Shown: piece by piece, positions 34,661 to 43,381 of the stretch | Layout of the letters: every line of letters starts with the position of its first letter | Numbering within the stretch: the first letter of the stretch is position 1 | NCBI RefSeq assembly: GCF_934230905.1 | Contig: NZ_CAKQFJ010000010.1 | Location: forward strand, 11,064 to 75,063 | DNA length: 64,000 nucleotides | From: an uncultured Veillonella sp. | Lineage (GTDB): Bacteria > Bacillota > Negativicutes > Veillonellales > Veillonellaceae | Direction: 5' to 3' | Notes under the pieces: generated by a model | What the model saw: the letters and a program-made list of their open reading frames with translations, nothing else | Told to the model about the DNA's origin: nothing | Database searches by the model: none | Position numbers and translations under genes: made by a program

Positions 34661-34702
34661 AATAAGCTAGTATCCGTTATAATAGATACTAGCTTATTCT
34701 TT
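34661..34702 (+). terminator. intercistronic hairpin between aroF and aroB
   Basis: AATAAGCTAGTATC and GATACTAGCTTATT form a perfect 14-bp stem followed by CTTTT. It may be a partial terminator that lowers expression of the later genes, or a stabilising structure for the aroF message. Confidence 0.6.
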
Positions 34703-34718
34703 TAAGAAAGGAACCATT

Positions 34719-35771
34719 ATGACTCGCATCCATATTAACGCATCCACCCCTTATGATGTTGTCATCGAGGCTGGTACCCTACAACGCATTGCCGATTTTA
34801 TCAAACCACTAAAACCAATTTGTCGTGTTATTATCGTTAGTGATAGTAATGTAGCACCACATTACTTAGCATCTGTGAAAGCTAGTATGGTAAATGCCGG
34901 TTATCACGTATGTGATTATGTATTCCCTGCTGGTGAAAGTTCTAAAAATGCTCATCAACTCATTGATTTAGTAGAATATATGGCTGATCAATCTCTAACA
35001 CGTAAAGATTTACTAATCGCTCTTGGCGGTGGTGTTGTAGGCGATATGGCTGGCTTTGCAGCAGCAACCTATTTGCGAGGTATCGACTACGTACAGGTTC
35101 CTACATCCTTATTAGCTGCTGTAGACTCTTCTGTAGGTGGCAAAACAGCCGTCAACCTAGAAGCAGGTAAAAATTTGTGGGGTGCATTCAAACAACCTAT
35201 TCTTGTTCTCTGCGATACTGATACATTACATACATTACCAGATATGGAATGGATTAATGGGTGTGGTGAAATCATCAAATACGGGTTTTTAGATGTACCC
35301 GGTTTACTTACACAACTAGAAACAAAACCATTAATTACAAACCGGGATAGTGTTAACTCGGTTATTGCACGCTGTGTACAGGCAAAAGCTGATATTGTCG
35401 AACAAGATGAACGAGAATCTGGCGTACGCGCGCTTTTAAATTTAGGTCATACATTTGGCCACGGCATCGAGAAAGCCAGTCATTTTGAAGTACATCATGG
35501 CTATGCAGTTGCTATCGGTTTAGTACTCATGGCACAAGGTGCTGTCAAACATGGAGAATTAGATAAAGAATCTTTAGAAAAATTAAAAACACTTATCAAA
35601 GCTCATAATTTACCAACTACAACTACTATAACCAACGCTGAAATTCTAGCTGCTGCTAAACATGATAAAAAAAGTGAAGGTGCTACCATAAAAATTGTAG
35701 TACCCACTAGCTATGGCCACAGCGAACTTAAGGTAGTTACCCACGAAGAACTTGCCACCTATTTAGACTAA
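34719..35771 (+). CDS. aroB: 3-dehydroquinate synthase
   Basis: 350 aa, family length. The NAD-binding segment ALGGGVVGDMAGFAAATYLR, the active-site DSSVGGKTAVN and the metal-binding NLGHTFGHGIE are all present. It cyclises DAHP to 3-dehydroquinate, the second shikimate step. It follows aroF after the hairpin at 34661 and precedes aroA by 19 bases. AAGAAAGGA lies upstream of the ATG. Confidence 0.95.
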   Translation: MTRIHINASTPYDVVIEAGTLQRIADFIKPLKPICRVIIVSDSNVAPHYLASVKASMVNAGYHVCDYVFPAGESSKNAHQLIDLVEYMADQSLTRKDLLIALGGGVVGDMAGFAAATYLRGIDYVQVPTSLLAAVDSSVGGKTAVNLEAGKNLWGAFKQPILVLCDTDTLHTLPDMEWINGCGEIIKYGFLDVPGLLTQLETKPLITNRDSVNSVIARCVQAKADIVEQDERESGVRALLNLGHTFGHGIEKASHFEVHHGYAVAIGLVLMAQGAVKHGELDKESLEKLKTLIKAHNLPTTTTITNAEILAAAKHDKKSEGATIKIVVPTSYGHSELKVVTHEELATYLD

Positions 35772-35790
35772 GACGTAAAAGGAGATTTCT

Positions 35791-37059
35791 ATGCATTCCG
35801 TAACGAACGCTATCCCAACAGGGACTATAGCCTCCATTCCGGCAAAGGCGCATGCACATCGGGCATTGATTTGTGCCGCCCTTGCTAGCTCGCCATCTAC
35901 TATATTACTGAGCCGCACCTCTAAGGATATCGATGCAACGATGGACTCCTTACGAGGCTTAGGGGCTCACGTAGTATATGAAAATAAAGTTGTTACCGTT
36001 ACTCCTGGCCCAGCGCCAACAAAGGGCAACGTAGTACCTCATGAATCGGGTACTACATTACGTCTTTTATTGCCTGTAGCAGCCGCTATTTGTAATGAGG
36101 TAGATGTAGATGCGAAAGGCCGTTTACCAGATCGGCCCCTAGAACCTATGTTAGGCGAAATGAAAGCTCATGGCGTAACATTCTCTCAAGACAAACCGCC
36201 ATTCACTATGACAGGTCGCCTTCAAGGTGGACAATTCAGTATGGTTGGCGATGTAAGTAGTCAATTCTTTTCTGGTCTCTTACTAGCTGCCCCTCAATGT
36301 AAAGGCGCTACTATTACCTCTACTACGCCACTACAATCTAGTGACTATGTTACATTAACAACTACGACTATGGCGGACTTTGGCATTATAGTTGATCATG
36401 CACCATCAAGTAACCAAGTACAAGAGTCCTTTACAGTAGCAGCTAATGCGACGTTCAAAGGCCAAACTAATTACCAAATTGAAGGAGACTGGTCCAATAC
36501 TGCTATTTGGATGGTAGCGGCCGCAATGACAGGTCACCCCATTACCATTACTGGTATGAACAAGAATTCTGTACAAGCTGATCGCCGCATCATGCAAGTT
36601 ATTGAATCCGCTGGCTGTACGGTAACATGGGATGGTATGAATATTACCGTATCGGGTCGTGCTAATACACCTATTCATGCCGACCTTGAACAAATGCCCG
36701 ATATGTTGCCAGTAATGGCGGCCCTTGCTTGCTCGATTCAAGGTGAAAGCTCTTTTGTAAAAGGAGCTCGTCTACGCTTAAAAGAATCCGACCGCCTCGT
36801 AGCAGTAGCCAACCTCGTAAGAGATTTAGGCGGTACGGTCCACGAAGATGGTGACGATTTATATATCATTGGTAGTGGTATACTTAAAGGAGGGCAAGGT
36901 GATTGTGTAAATGACCATCGCCTTGTTATGGCCGGTACATTGATGGCACTTATTAGTGATACACCGGTGATATTAAAAGATAGCGAAGCAATCACAAAAT
37001 CCTACCCAGATTTTTTCGAAGACTGGAATTTCTTAGGAGGTAATGCAAATGGCATCTAA
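35791..37059 (+). CDS. aroA: 3-phosphoshikimate 1-carboxyvinyltransferase (EPSP synthase)
   Basis: 422 aa. Key parts are IPAKAHAHRALICAALA near the start, HESGTTLRLLLPVAA (substrate loop) and RLRLKESDRL with the PEP-binding Arg. The usual K-S-x-S near the N-terminus reads KAHAH here. It joins shikimate 3-phosphate and PEP. Its end overlaps the aroC start by 11 bases. Confidence 0.93.
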   Translation: MHSVTNAIPTGTIASIPAKAHAHRALICAALASSPSTILLSRTSKDIDATMDSLRGLGAHVVYENKVVTVTPGPAPTKGNVVPHESGTTLRLLLPVAAAICNEVDVDAKGRLPDRPLEPMLGEMKAHGVTFSQDKPPFTMTGRLQGGQFSMVGDVSSQFFSGLLLAAPQCKGATITSTTPLQSSDYVTLTTTTMADFGIIVDHAPSSNQVQESFTVAANATFKGQTNYQIEGDWSNTAIWMVAAAMTGHPITITGMNKNSVQADRRIMQVIESAGCTVTWDGMNITVSGRANTPIHADLEQMPDMLPVMAALACSIQGESSFVKGARLRLKESDRLVAVANLVRDLGGTVHEDGDDLYIIGSGILKGGQGDCVNDHRLVMAGTLMALISDTPVILKDSEAITKSYPDFFEDWNFLGGNANGI

Positions 37060-38143
37060 TTTTGGTAAAACTATACAAGTCTCTACCTTTGGCGCCTCTC
37101 ATGGCTATGCCATTGGCGGTGTCGTAGAAGGCCTGCCTTGTGGACATACTATCAATATCGATGAATTGCAAGCCTTTCTAAAACGTCGAGCACCAGGACA
37201 AAATCAATTACAAACACAACGTAAAGAACCAGATGTACCTATCTTTTTAGCAGGTTTAGTCGATGACATGCTTAGTGGGTCGCCATTAGCATTTATGATT
37301 CGTAATACATCACAACACTCGAGTGATTACAATAATTTACGCGATATTCCTCGTCCATCTCATGCGGACTTTACGGCTCGTATGCGGTATGGCGATACTG
37401 TAGATATGCGCGGTGGTGGGCACTTCTCTGCACGTCTGACAGCACCGCTCTGTGTAGCAGGAGGCATCGCACTTCAACTGTTACGAGAAAAAGGCATCGA
37501 AATCCACGGCCATTTAAAACAAGTGGGTACAATCCAAGATTCTCCTATCGATATGGTTCACCCAGATATGAAAGCACTTGCTAACATCGCTACAGAACCA
37601 ATCGCTATGGTTGATCCAGAAAAACGCACCAAAGTAGAAAATCTTGTAATGCAGCTCAAAAAGGACGGCGACTCTACAGGTGGTATTATTGAAGTCGTTG
37701 CCACAGGCTTACCTATTGGCCTTGGTAATCCAAACTTCGACGGCATTGAAAACCGCTTAGCTCGTGTTATCTTTGGTGTCCCTGCCATCAAGGGCGTATC
37801 CTTCGGCGGCGGTTTTGACATGTGTGCAAAGCTTGGTTCCGAAGTGAATGATGCTTTCACCATGGACGGAGATACGATTACAACATCTACTAACAATAGC
37901 GGTGGTATCCAAGGCGGTATTACCAATGGTTTACCTCTTGTTATGCAAGTAGGCATCAAGCCAACACCATCGATTTATAAAGAGCAACACTCTGTATCTC
38001 TTTCACAAAAAGAGGACACATTACTTACTATCAAAGGTCGCCACGATCCATGCGTAGCCCTTCGTGCTGTACCTGTAATTGAAGCAGTCACCGCTCTCGT
38101 CATTCTTGATTTTTTAGGAGATATTGACCATGAACTTAGATGA
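37049..38143 (+). CDS. aroC: chorismate synthase
   Basis: 364 aa. FGASHGYAIGGVVEGLPCG with the catalytic His, RPSHADFTARMRYG and RHDPCVALRAVPV are diagnostic. It converts EPSP to chorismate with reduced FMN. ATG 37049 has AGGAGG 8 bases upstream, inside the end of aroA; ATG 37043 is less well placed. Its last 14 bases overlap the start of pheA, so aroA, aroC and pheA are translationally coupled. Confidence 0.95.
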   Translation: MASNFGKTIQVSTFGASHGYAIGGVVEGLPCGHTINIDELQAFLKRRAPGQNQLQTQRKEPDVPIFLAGLVDDMLSGSPLAFMIRNTSQHSSDYNNLRDIPRPSHADFTARMRYGDTVDMRGGGHFSARLTAPLCVAGGIALQLLREKGIEIHGHLKQVGTIQDSPIDMVHPDMKALANIATEPIAMVDPEKRTKVENLVMQLKKDGDSTGGIIEVVATGLPIGLGNPNFDGIENRLARVIFGVPAIKGVSFGGGFDMCAKLGSEVNDAFTMDGDTITTSTNNSGGIQGGITNGLPLVMQVGIKPTPSIYKEQHSVSLSQKEDTLLTIKGRHDPCVALRAVPVIEAVTALVILDFLGDIDHELR

Positions 38144-39269
38144 AGTACGCGTTAAAATTAATGACATAAACGATCAAATGCTGGCGCTTTTCAAAGAGCG
38201 CATGGAACTCTCCAAAGACGTAGCCGCAGCAAAAAAAGAAATGAATAAAGCAATATACGATGCGAAACGAGAACGGGATATTTTAGATAAAGTCACAAAA
38301 GAAGCAGGTCCAGATATGGACCTATATGCGCGTCGTTTCTTTGAAGCATTATTCAGCTTAAGCCGCACCTACCAATCAGAACAATTATTTCATGACAATG
38401 AATTCACTGTAAAAATGAAAAAAGCCATTGAGCAATCTCCTACATTACCACCACAACGAGGCAATGTAGCTTGTGCGGGCGTATTCGGTAGTAATGCGCA
38501 AATGGCTTGTGATAAATTATTACCACTTAGCCAAATTCACTATGTAACAGGTTTTCGTGCGGTATTTGATGCTGTTGAATCCGGTGAATGTCAGTTTGGT
38601 GTCTTACCTATCGAAAATAGTTCTAATGGTTCTGTAAAAGAAGTATATGATTTATTAGAAGAACGAAAATGCTATATTGTACGTGGCACACGTCTTTGGA
38701 TTTCTCATGACTTGCTTGTAAAAAAAGGAACTAAGCTAGAAGATATTCATACGATTATCTCTCATCCACAAGCATTAGGCCAATGTAGTCACTTCTTAGA
38801 TACATTAAAAAATATAAAACTTCGCTCCTATGACAATACAGCGCGTGCAGCACAACTTGTATCAGCCAGCGATGATCCTGGCGTAGCAGCTATTGCCGCG
38901 CCACAATGTGCAGATTTGTACAATTTATCTCCATTGGTTAGAAATATTCAAAATAGCGATAATAACTATACTCGTTTTATCTGTATTAGCAAAGATTTTC
39001 ACGTATATCCTGGCGCTAACAAAATTTCTGTGGTCACAACGGCTAATCATGCTCCTGGTGGCCTCGGTACACTACTTACTAAGTTTGCCAATATTGGCGT
39101 AAATCTTACAAAACTTGAATCTCGTCCTATCGTAGGTCACAACTTTGAATTTTTATTTTATCTCGATTTGGAAGCCTCTCTAGCAGATCCTAAAGTGCTA
39201 TCTGTTCTAGCAGAGTTACACACATCACAAGATAAGTTCCGCTTGCTCGGTAATTACCCTGAAAACTAA
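38130..39269 (+). CDS. pheA: bifunctional chorismate mutase/prephenate dehydratase
   Basis: 379 aa. The AroQ-type chorismate mutase domain (1-85; LFKERMELSKDVAAAKKEMN) is followed by prephenate dehydratase (about 110-285; LPIENSSNGSVKEVYDLL) and an ACT domain (about 300-379; LTKLESRPIVGHNFEF) carrying the Phe-binding ESRP motif. It makes phenylpyruvate and should be inhibited by Phe. ATG 38130 has TAGGAG 9 bases upstream, within the end of aroC. No tyrA or trp genes are in the window. Confidence 0.93.
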   Translation: MNLDEVRVKINDINDQMLALFKERMELSKDVAAAKKEMNKAIYDAKRERDILDKVTKEAGPDMDLYARRFFEALFSLSRTYQSEQLFHDNEFTVKMKKAIEQSPTLPPQRGNVACAGVFGSNAQMACDKLLPLSQIHYVTGFRAVFDAVESGECQFGVLPIENSSNGSVKEVYDLLEERKCYIVRGTRLWISHDLLVKKGTKLEDIHTIISHPQALGQCSHFLDTLKNIKLRSYDNTARAAQLVSASDDPGVAAIAAPQCADLYNLSPLVRNIQNSDNNYTRFICISKDFHVYPGANKISVVTTANHAPGGLGTLLTKFANIGVNLTKLESRPIVGHNFEFLFYLDLEASLADPKVLSVLAELHTSQDKFRLLGNYPEN

Positions 39270-39295
39270 TACTAATCTAAGATGTTATATCCAAA

Positions 39296-39327
39296 ATGGC
39301 TAATAGGTACAAGCCTATTAGCCATTC
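39296..39327 (+). terminator. intercistronic hairpin between pheA and aroE-aroK
   Basis: AATGGCTAATAGG and CCTATTAGCCATT make a perfect 13-bp stem with a 6-nt loop. Only a weak T tract follows, so it may be a partial terminator or message-stability element. Confidence 0.5.
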
Positions 39328-39352
39328 TATGTATATTGACCTAGGAGGTCCT

Positions 39353-40588
39353 ATGAAATTTGGTTTACTTGGCCGCACATTAGGCCACAGCTATTCTCCG
39401 CGCATTCATGGCGCTCTAGGGAATCCCCATTACGAATTATTTGAACGCGAACCAAGCCAATTACAAGCTTTTTTTGCCGATCCAGAATTAAAAGGTATCA
39501 ACATTACTATTCCATACAAAGTTAATGCTCTTGAAGCTTGTGATGTAGTTGATCCTCGTGCAGAACGCATTGGCTGTGTTAATACAATGGTACGGAAGGA
39601 CGAAAAATGGTATGGCTATAATACAGACTATGACGGTTTCGTATTTACCCTAAATCATGCTGGCATTGATGTGTCTAATAAAGATTGTATCATTCTTGGC
39701 GACGGTGCTTCCTCGGCTACTGTTCACGTAGCGCTTGAAGATTTAGGTGCTAAAAGTATAGTTCATCTATCTCGTAAAACCGCACCTTTCTATGGTGATG
39801 CGCCTAACTACTACAAAACTGCACAAATTATTATCAACTGTACACCGATTGGTATGTATCCCCATAATCCGGCTAACCTAATCGACATCACCCAGTTTAC
39901 TAAACTAGAAGGTGTAGTAGATCTCATCTATAATCCGCGTCGTACTATTTTACTCTTACAAGCAGAGATGATGGATATCCCACACTGTGATGGCTTGCCA
40001 TTCCTAGTAGCTCAAGGTGTTGAGGCAGCCAATCATTTCCAAGATGAAAGCTTTGGCACAAAAGAGATTGAACAAATTTTACGTGATATGCGTCGTGAAA
40101 AAGAAAACATTATCCTCATCGGTATGCCTGGCGTCGGCAAAACAACAGTGGGAAAAGCGATTGGCGAAGCCATGGGACGACCTTGGATTGATGCTGACCA
40201 AGAGCTAGAAAAAGAAATTGGTGATATTTCTACCTACATTACAGAACAAGGTGAACCAGCCTTCCGAGAGAAAGAGACGGAAGTAATTGCTAAATTAGGC
40301 ACCCAAACAGGCCTTGTTATTTCTACTGGTGGTGGATGTGTAACAATACTTCAAAATTATGCCCACCTACGCCAAAATGGTCGCATTTACCAATTAACAC
40401 AACCGATAGAAAATCTTTCTACATCAGGACGTGTCCTCTCCAGTGGTGGCTTAGAACGATTGCGTGAATTAGAAGAAATTCGTACACCTATGTATGAAAG
40501 CTTTGCACAATGCATTGTGGAGCATAATCGCAATGCACCAGAAACAGTAGCAACCATTCTAGAAGACTTTGAAGCAAATTTACTCTAA
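39353..40588 (+). CDS. aroE-aroK: fused shikimate dehydrogenase-shikimate kinase
   Basis: 411 aa. Residues 1-235 are AroE: SYSPRIHG binds shikimate, ITIPYK supplies the catalytic Lys (K56, with Tyr in place of the usual His/Phe before it) and NTDYDGF the catalytic Asp. Residues 245-411 are AroK: P-loop GMPGVGKTTVGK, D-x-D at WIDADQ and STGGGCV. Separate proteins in most bacteria are joined here and would channel shikimate. ATG 39353 follows AGGAGGTCCT; ATG 39296 lies inside the hairpin. The usual AroE length is about 270, so this part is compact. Confidence 0.92.
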   Translation: MKFGLLGRTLGHSYSPRIHGALGNPHYELFEREPSQLQAFFADPELKGINITIPYKVNALEACDVVDPRAERIGCVNTMVRKDEKWYGYNTDYDGFVFTLNHAGIDVSNKDCIILGDGASSATVHVALEDLGAKSIVHLSRKTAPFYGDAPNYYKTAQIIINCTPIGMYPHNPANLIDITQFTKLEGVVDLIYNPRRTILLLQAEMMDIPHCDGLPFLVAQGVEAANHFQDESFGTKEIEQILRDMRREKENIILIGMPGVGKTTVGKAIGEAMGRPWIDADQELEKEIGDISTYITEQGEPAFREKETEVIAKLGTQTGLVISTGGGCVTILQNYAHLRQNGRIYQLTQPIENLSTSGRVLSSGGLERLRELEEIRTPMYESFAQCIVEHNRNAPETVATILEDFEANLL

Positions 40589-40597
40589 ACTACATAT

Positions 40598-40625
40598 AAA
40601 AAAGTCGGCTTTTGCCGACTTTTTT
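40598..40625. terminator. bidirectional terminator of aroE-K and aroD
   Basis: AAAAAAGTCGGC tttt GCCGACTTTTTT, strong in both directions, exactly between the convergent genes and touching the aroD stop. Confidence 0.92.
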
Positions 40626-41418
40626 AATGCACTTTTATCCGTTTATGTTGTTGTTCATCAAATACACCATCTACATCGATGGTATCAAGGATGCATTTTA
40701 ACTCATGCACATCGATTTGACCTGGTGCAGACGCCTTGCCAGCAGAAGCAAATGTCATAGCGTTGCCAAATAGAGCACCAGAAACGCGTGTAACAGCGCC
40801 CAAAGGGCCCATAGCCATCGTAATGACAGGATCTGATGGATACAAAGATTTCACCTCGGCGGTTGCTTCAAGCAGTGTTAATACATCACCTGTTGTATGT
40901 GGCATGACGGCAATCTTTGGCACATCGGCCAAGAATTGTTTCATCTGTATAAGTCGATTCACAATCACTTCTCGACTGGGTGTACCATTAAAGTCATGAT
41001 TACTCATAACTATTGTTACACCATGCACCTTTGCAAACTCAATAGTCTTAAGCATTCTATCTTGATCAAAGAACAACTCAATATCAATAGCATCTACTAA
41101 ACCCGTTGGGATAATACGTTCTAACATTGTAAAGTAATCTGGTGAAGAAATAGATTTCTCGCCCCCCTCACCCTTCGTTCGCCATGTAAACAGCAATGCA
41201 CGACCTTTTAACTGAGGTTTCATGAGCATCAATAGTTCAATAATCGCATCAATGGAATGAGCTCGCTCGTAATAGTCAATGCGTATCTCCACTACATCAC
41301 AAGGTGTATTGCACGCCACCGCAGTGGCATCTAAAATTTCTTTCATCGTTGTGCCCACAATAGGCACGCATATCTTTGTACCCTTTTCGCCGAGTACAGT
41401 TTGACCGATACGGACCAT
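40624..41418 (-). CDS. aroD: 3-dehydroquinate dehydratase, type I
   Basis: 264 aa, family length. EIRIDYYE, the catalytic His in VMSNHDFNGTP and the Schiff-base Lys in VPKIAVMP mark type I. It completes the shikimate set, although on the other strand and so outside the leader attenuator. ATG 41418 has AAAGGAG upstream; the longer start at 41466 does not. An MFS gene 67 bases upstream on the same strand may share its transcript. Confidence 0.92.
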   Translation of the reverse strand: MVRIGQTVLGEKGTKICVPIVGTTMKEILDATAVACNTPCDVVEIRIDYYERAHSIDAIIELLMLMKPQLKGRALLFTWRTKGEGGEKSISSPDYFTMLERIIPTGLVDAIDIELFFDQDRMLKTIEFAKVHGVTIVMSNHDFNGTPSREVIVNRLIQMKQFLADVPKIAVMPHTTGDVLTLLEATAEVKSLYPSDPVITMAMGPLGAVTRVSGALFGNAMTFASAGKASAPGQIDVHELKCILDTIDVDGVFDEQQHKRIKVH

Positions 41419-41485
41419 AACAACTCCTTTGTATCTCACACGAAATAAATGACTATTCAATACCATTTAATAACTAGTTATCGTA

Positions 41486-42718
41486 TTACTCATGCTTTTT
41501 AGATAATTTTCTAGTTTGAAAGCTCATATACAGCAATAATAATCCGGTAATACTAAATACGTAGGATATGCCCACATAGGTCGATACAATACTAGCAAAT
41601 ACAGGTCCTACCATAGAACCAAATTGTTGCGCTGTCGTCGTCATACCAAACATGCGTCCCCTAAAATTTGGATTCGTATTTAAAGTTACAGCTGCACTCA
41701 AGGATGGATTAATACCTACAATACAGGAACCGATTATCACCTGTAAAACACCAAACCACCATATACCTACTGGTAAGCTTTGAAGCAATAAAACGATACC
41801 ACTACCGATCATACAATAAGAAATGGTTTTAAAATATCCACGGCGCTCACCAAGTCGTACCCAGAGGTTTGTCGTCAAAGAACCGGCCAAACCGCCAATA
41901 CTGAGTATGGTGCCTGACACAATAGCAGCCCCTTCCATGGTACCTTGCATATCGCCTACATAAAGAGCCAAAATAGGCTGTAGCATCATGATAACACATT
42001 GCATAAAGAAGAAAATCGACAAGAGTCGTACTAATACAGGCTGTTGTTGTACTGCTTTAAAGTCTTCACGCAAGGATGTAGATTTAGGAGGCCCTACAGA
42101 TTGCTCTTGTCCATCAGCATCTGCATTATGCAATTTAGGTTCTTTTACAAAGAACAATACTGCCAAGGTCGCAATGAATACGGCCACCCCCGACACATAA
42201 AACACAGGACGCATTCCTACAATACTTTCAACAGCACCGCCTAGAAATGGACCAATGACATTTCCTAAAATAAGACCTGTTTGGAATATGCCAAGTGCAC
42301 GCCCTACCTGCTTTTCTGGCACACTGAGAGAAACCATAGTCATAGCTGCTGGATAAAATCCATTAGCAAAACCAACAAGCGCACGTCCTAATAATAATTC
42401 ATACTGATCAGATACTAAACCAATTAAAACATAACAAATTGCAATCGCAAAACCCGCCCGTAAGGCCATTCGTTTTTTTCCCTTGTTATCTGCGATTTTA
42501 CCCCAAATTGGGGCCATAATACCTGCAATGAGAAAGGTAATGCCAAAAACAAGACCAGACCAAAGAGCTACGTCATCTTTAGGAACGCCCAATTCCAAAA
42601 GATATATTGGCAGAAAGGGGATAATCATGGTGTAGCATATAGCAAGAACAGTCATAGCCGCAGTAATTATCCACACATTGCGCATACCACCACGAGCGTC
42701 ATATTCAGTTATACTCAT
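41486..42718 (-). CDS. MFS transporter (multidrug/sugar efflux type)
   Basis: 410 aa and 12 membrane segments. SFGITFLIAGIMAPIWGKIADNKGKKRM-type loop 2-3 (GKIADNKGKKR) and the motif-C-like LGIFQTGLILGNVIGPFLGG suggest a drug:proton antiporter. The substrate is unknown. ATG 42718 has AAGGGGGC upstream; longer frames begin inside the Rrf2 terminator. Position before aroD could hint at export of an aromatic compound, but that is speculation. Confidence 0.82.
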   Translation of the reverse strand: MSITEYDARGGMRNVWIITAAMTVLAICYTMIIPFLPIYLLELGVPKDDVALWSGLVFGITFLIAGIMAPIWGKIADNKGKKRMALRAGFAIAICYVLIGLVSDQYELLLGRALVGFANGFYPAAMTMVSLSVPEKQVGRALGIFQTGLILGNVIGPFLGGAVESIVGMRPVFYVSGVAVFIATLAVLFFVKEPKLHNADADGQEQSVGPPKSTSLREDFKAVQQQPVLVRLLSIFFFMQCVIMMLQPILALYVGDMQGTMEGAAIVSGTILSIGGLAGSLTTNLWVRLGERRGYFKTISYCMIGSGIVLLLQSLPVGIWWFGVLQVIIGSCIVGINPSLSAAVTLNTNPNFRGRMFGMTTTAQQFGSMVGPVFASIVSTYVGISYVFSITGLLLLYMSFQTRKLSKKHE

Positions 42719-42787
42719 CTTTTGCCCCCTTCCATATGTAAAAGCACTACAATATCCACATACTTTTACAACAATTATATATAAAGA

Positions 42788-42812
42788 AGAGCCGCATACT
42801 GAACGCGACTCT
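42788..42812 (-). terminator. terminator of the Rrf2 gene
   Basis: AGAGCCGC and GCGACTCT pair (one G-U) and are followed on the minus strand by TCTTTATATAT. It begins 6 bases after the stop codon. Confidence 0.7.
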
Positions 42813-42817
42813 CTCAA

Positions 42818-43237
42818 TTATTCCATTGGAAACTTATGATCCATTACATCTTGCAATGAAACACGTTCCATAACGTGACGAAATTCTGCTTGTAAATATT
42901 GCCATAACGGTGCTGTCAAGCAATCATTAAACATCGGACATGGCTCTACATCATCTTCCAAACAAGACACAAGAGCAATAGAATCCTCTGCGGCATATAA
43001 AATTTCATATACATTGTATTCAGATGGAGATTTCACCAAACGATATCCACCATATTTGCCACGTCCACTTTTAACGAGGCCAGCAGAAGATAAACGAGAT
43101 ACAATGCCCTCTAAGTATTTATCGGAAAATCCTTGGCGTTCTGCAATTTCACGGATTGGTACATTTTTTTCCGTTCCATGCTCTGCAATATCTGCTAAGA
43201 TTCGTAAGGCATAACGTCCTTTTGTAGATATTTTCAT
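42818..43237 (-). CDS. Rrf2-family (IscR-like) Fe-S transcription regulator
   Basis: 139 aa. The winged helix-turn-helix is at 1-75 (IREIAERQGFSDKYLEGIVS then GRGKYGGYRL). Three cysteines C92, C100 and C106 (SCLEDDVEPCPMFNDC) sit where IscR binds its [2Fe-2S] cluster, so it probably senses iron-sulfur or redox status. No iscS/iscU genes are near, unlike typical iscR. It is divergent from the purine permease gene. Confidence 0.85.
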   Translation of the reverse strand: MKISTKGRYALRILADIAEHGTEKNVPIREIAERQGFSDKYLEGIVSRLSSAGLVKSGRGKYGGYRLVKSPSEYNVYEILYAAEDSIALVSCLEDDVEPCPMFNDCLTAPLWQYLQAEFRHVMERVSLQDVMDHKFPME

Positions 43238-43320
43238 AATGTAACCTCTAAATCATTCATAATATATTAATAGTATAACACAAATTCATACAAAAAATGG
43301 TGGGAAATATGATACACTAT

Positions 43321-43351
43321 AAGTATATCGAAATTTTTATTTGATATACTT
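43321..43351. repeat. inverted repeat upstream of the purine permease gene
   Basis: AAGTATATC (43321-43329) and GATATACTT (43343-43351), 13 bp apart, just downstream of a likely -10 (GATACACTAT). It lies between the divergent Rrf2 and permease genes and may be an operator. Confidence 0.45.
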
Positions 43352-43381
43352 CATAATTTCATACAGGGAGGATTTTATCTA

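Noticed and set aside
43240..43381. Purine riboswitch before the purine permease gene
   Set aside because: The leader lacks the three-way junction and conserved loop sequences; only a small inverted repeat is present.
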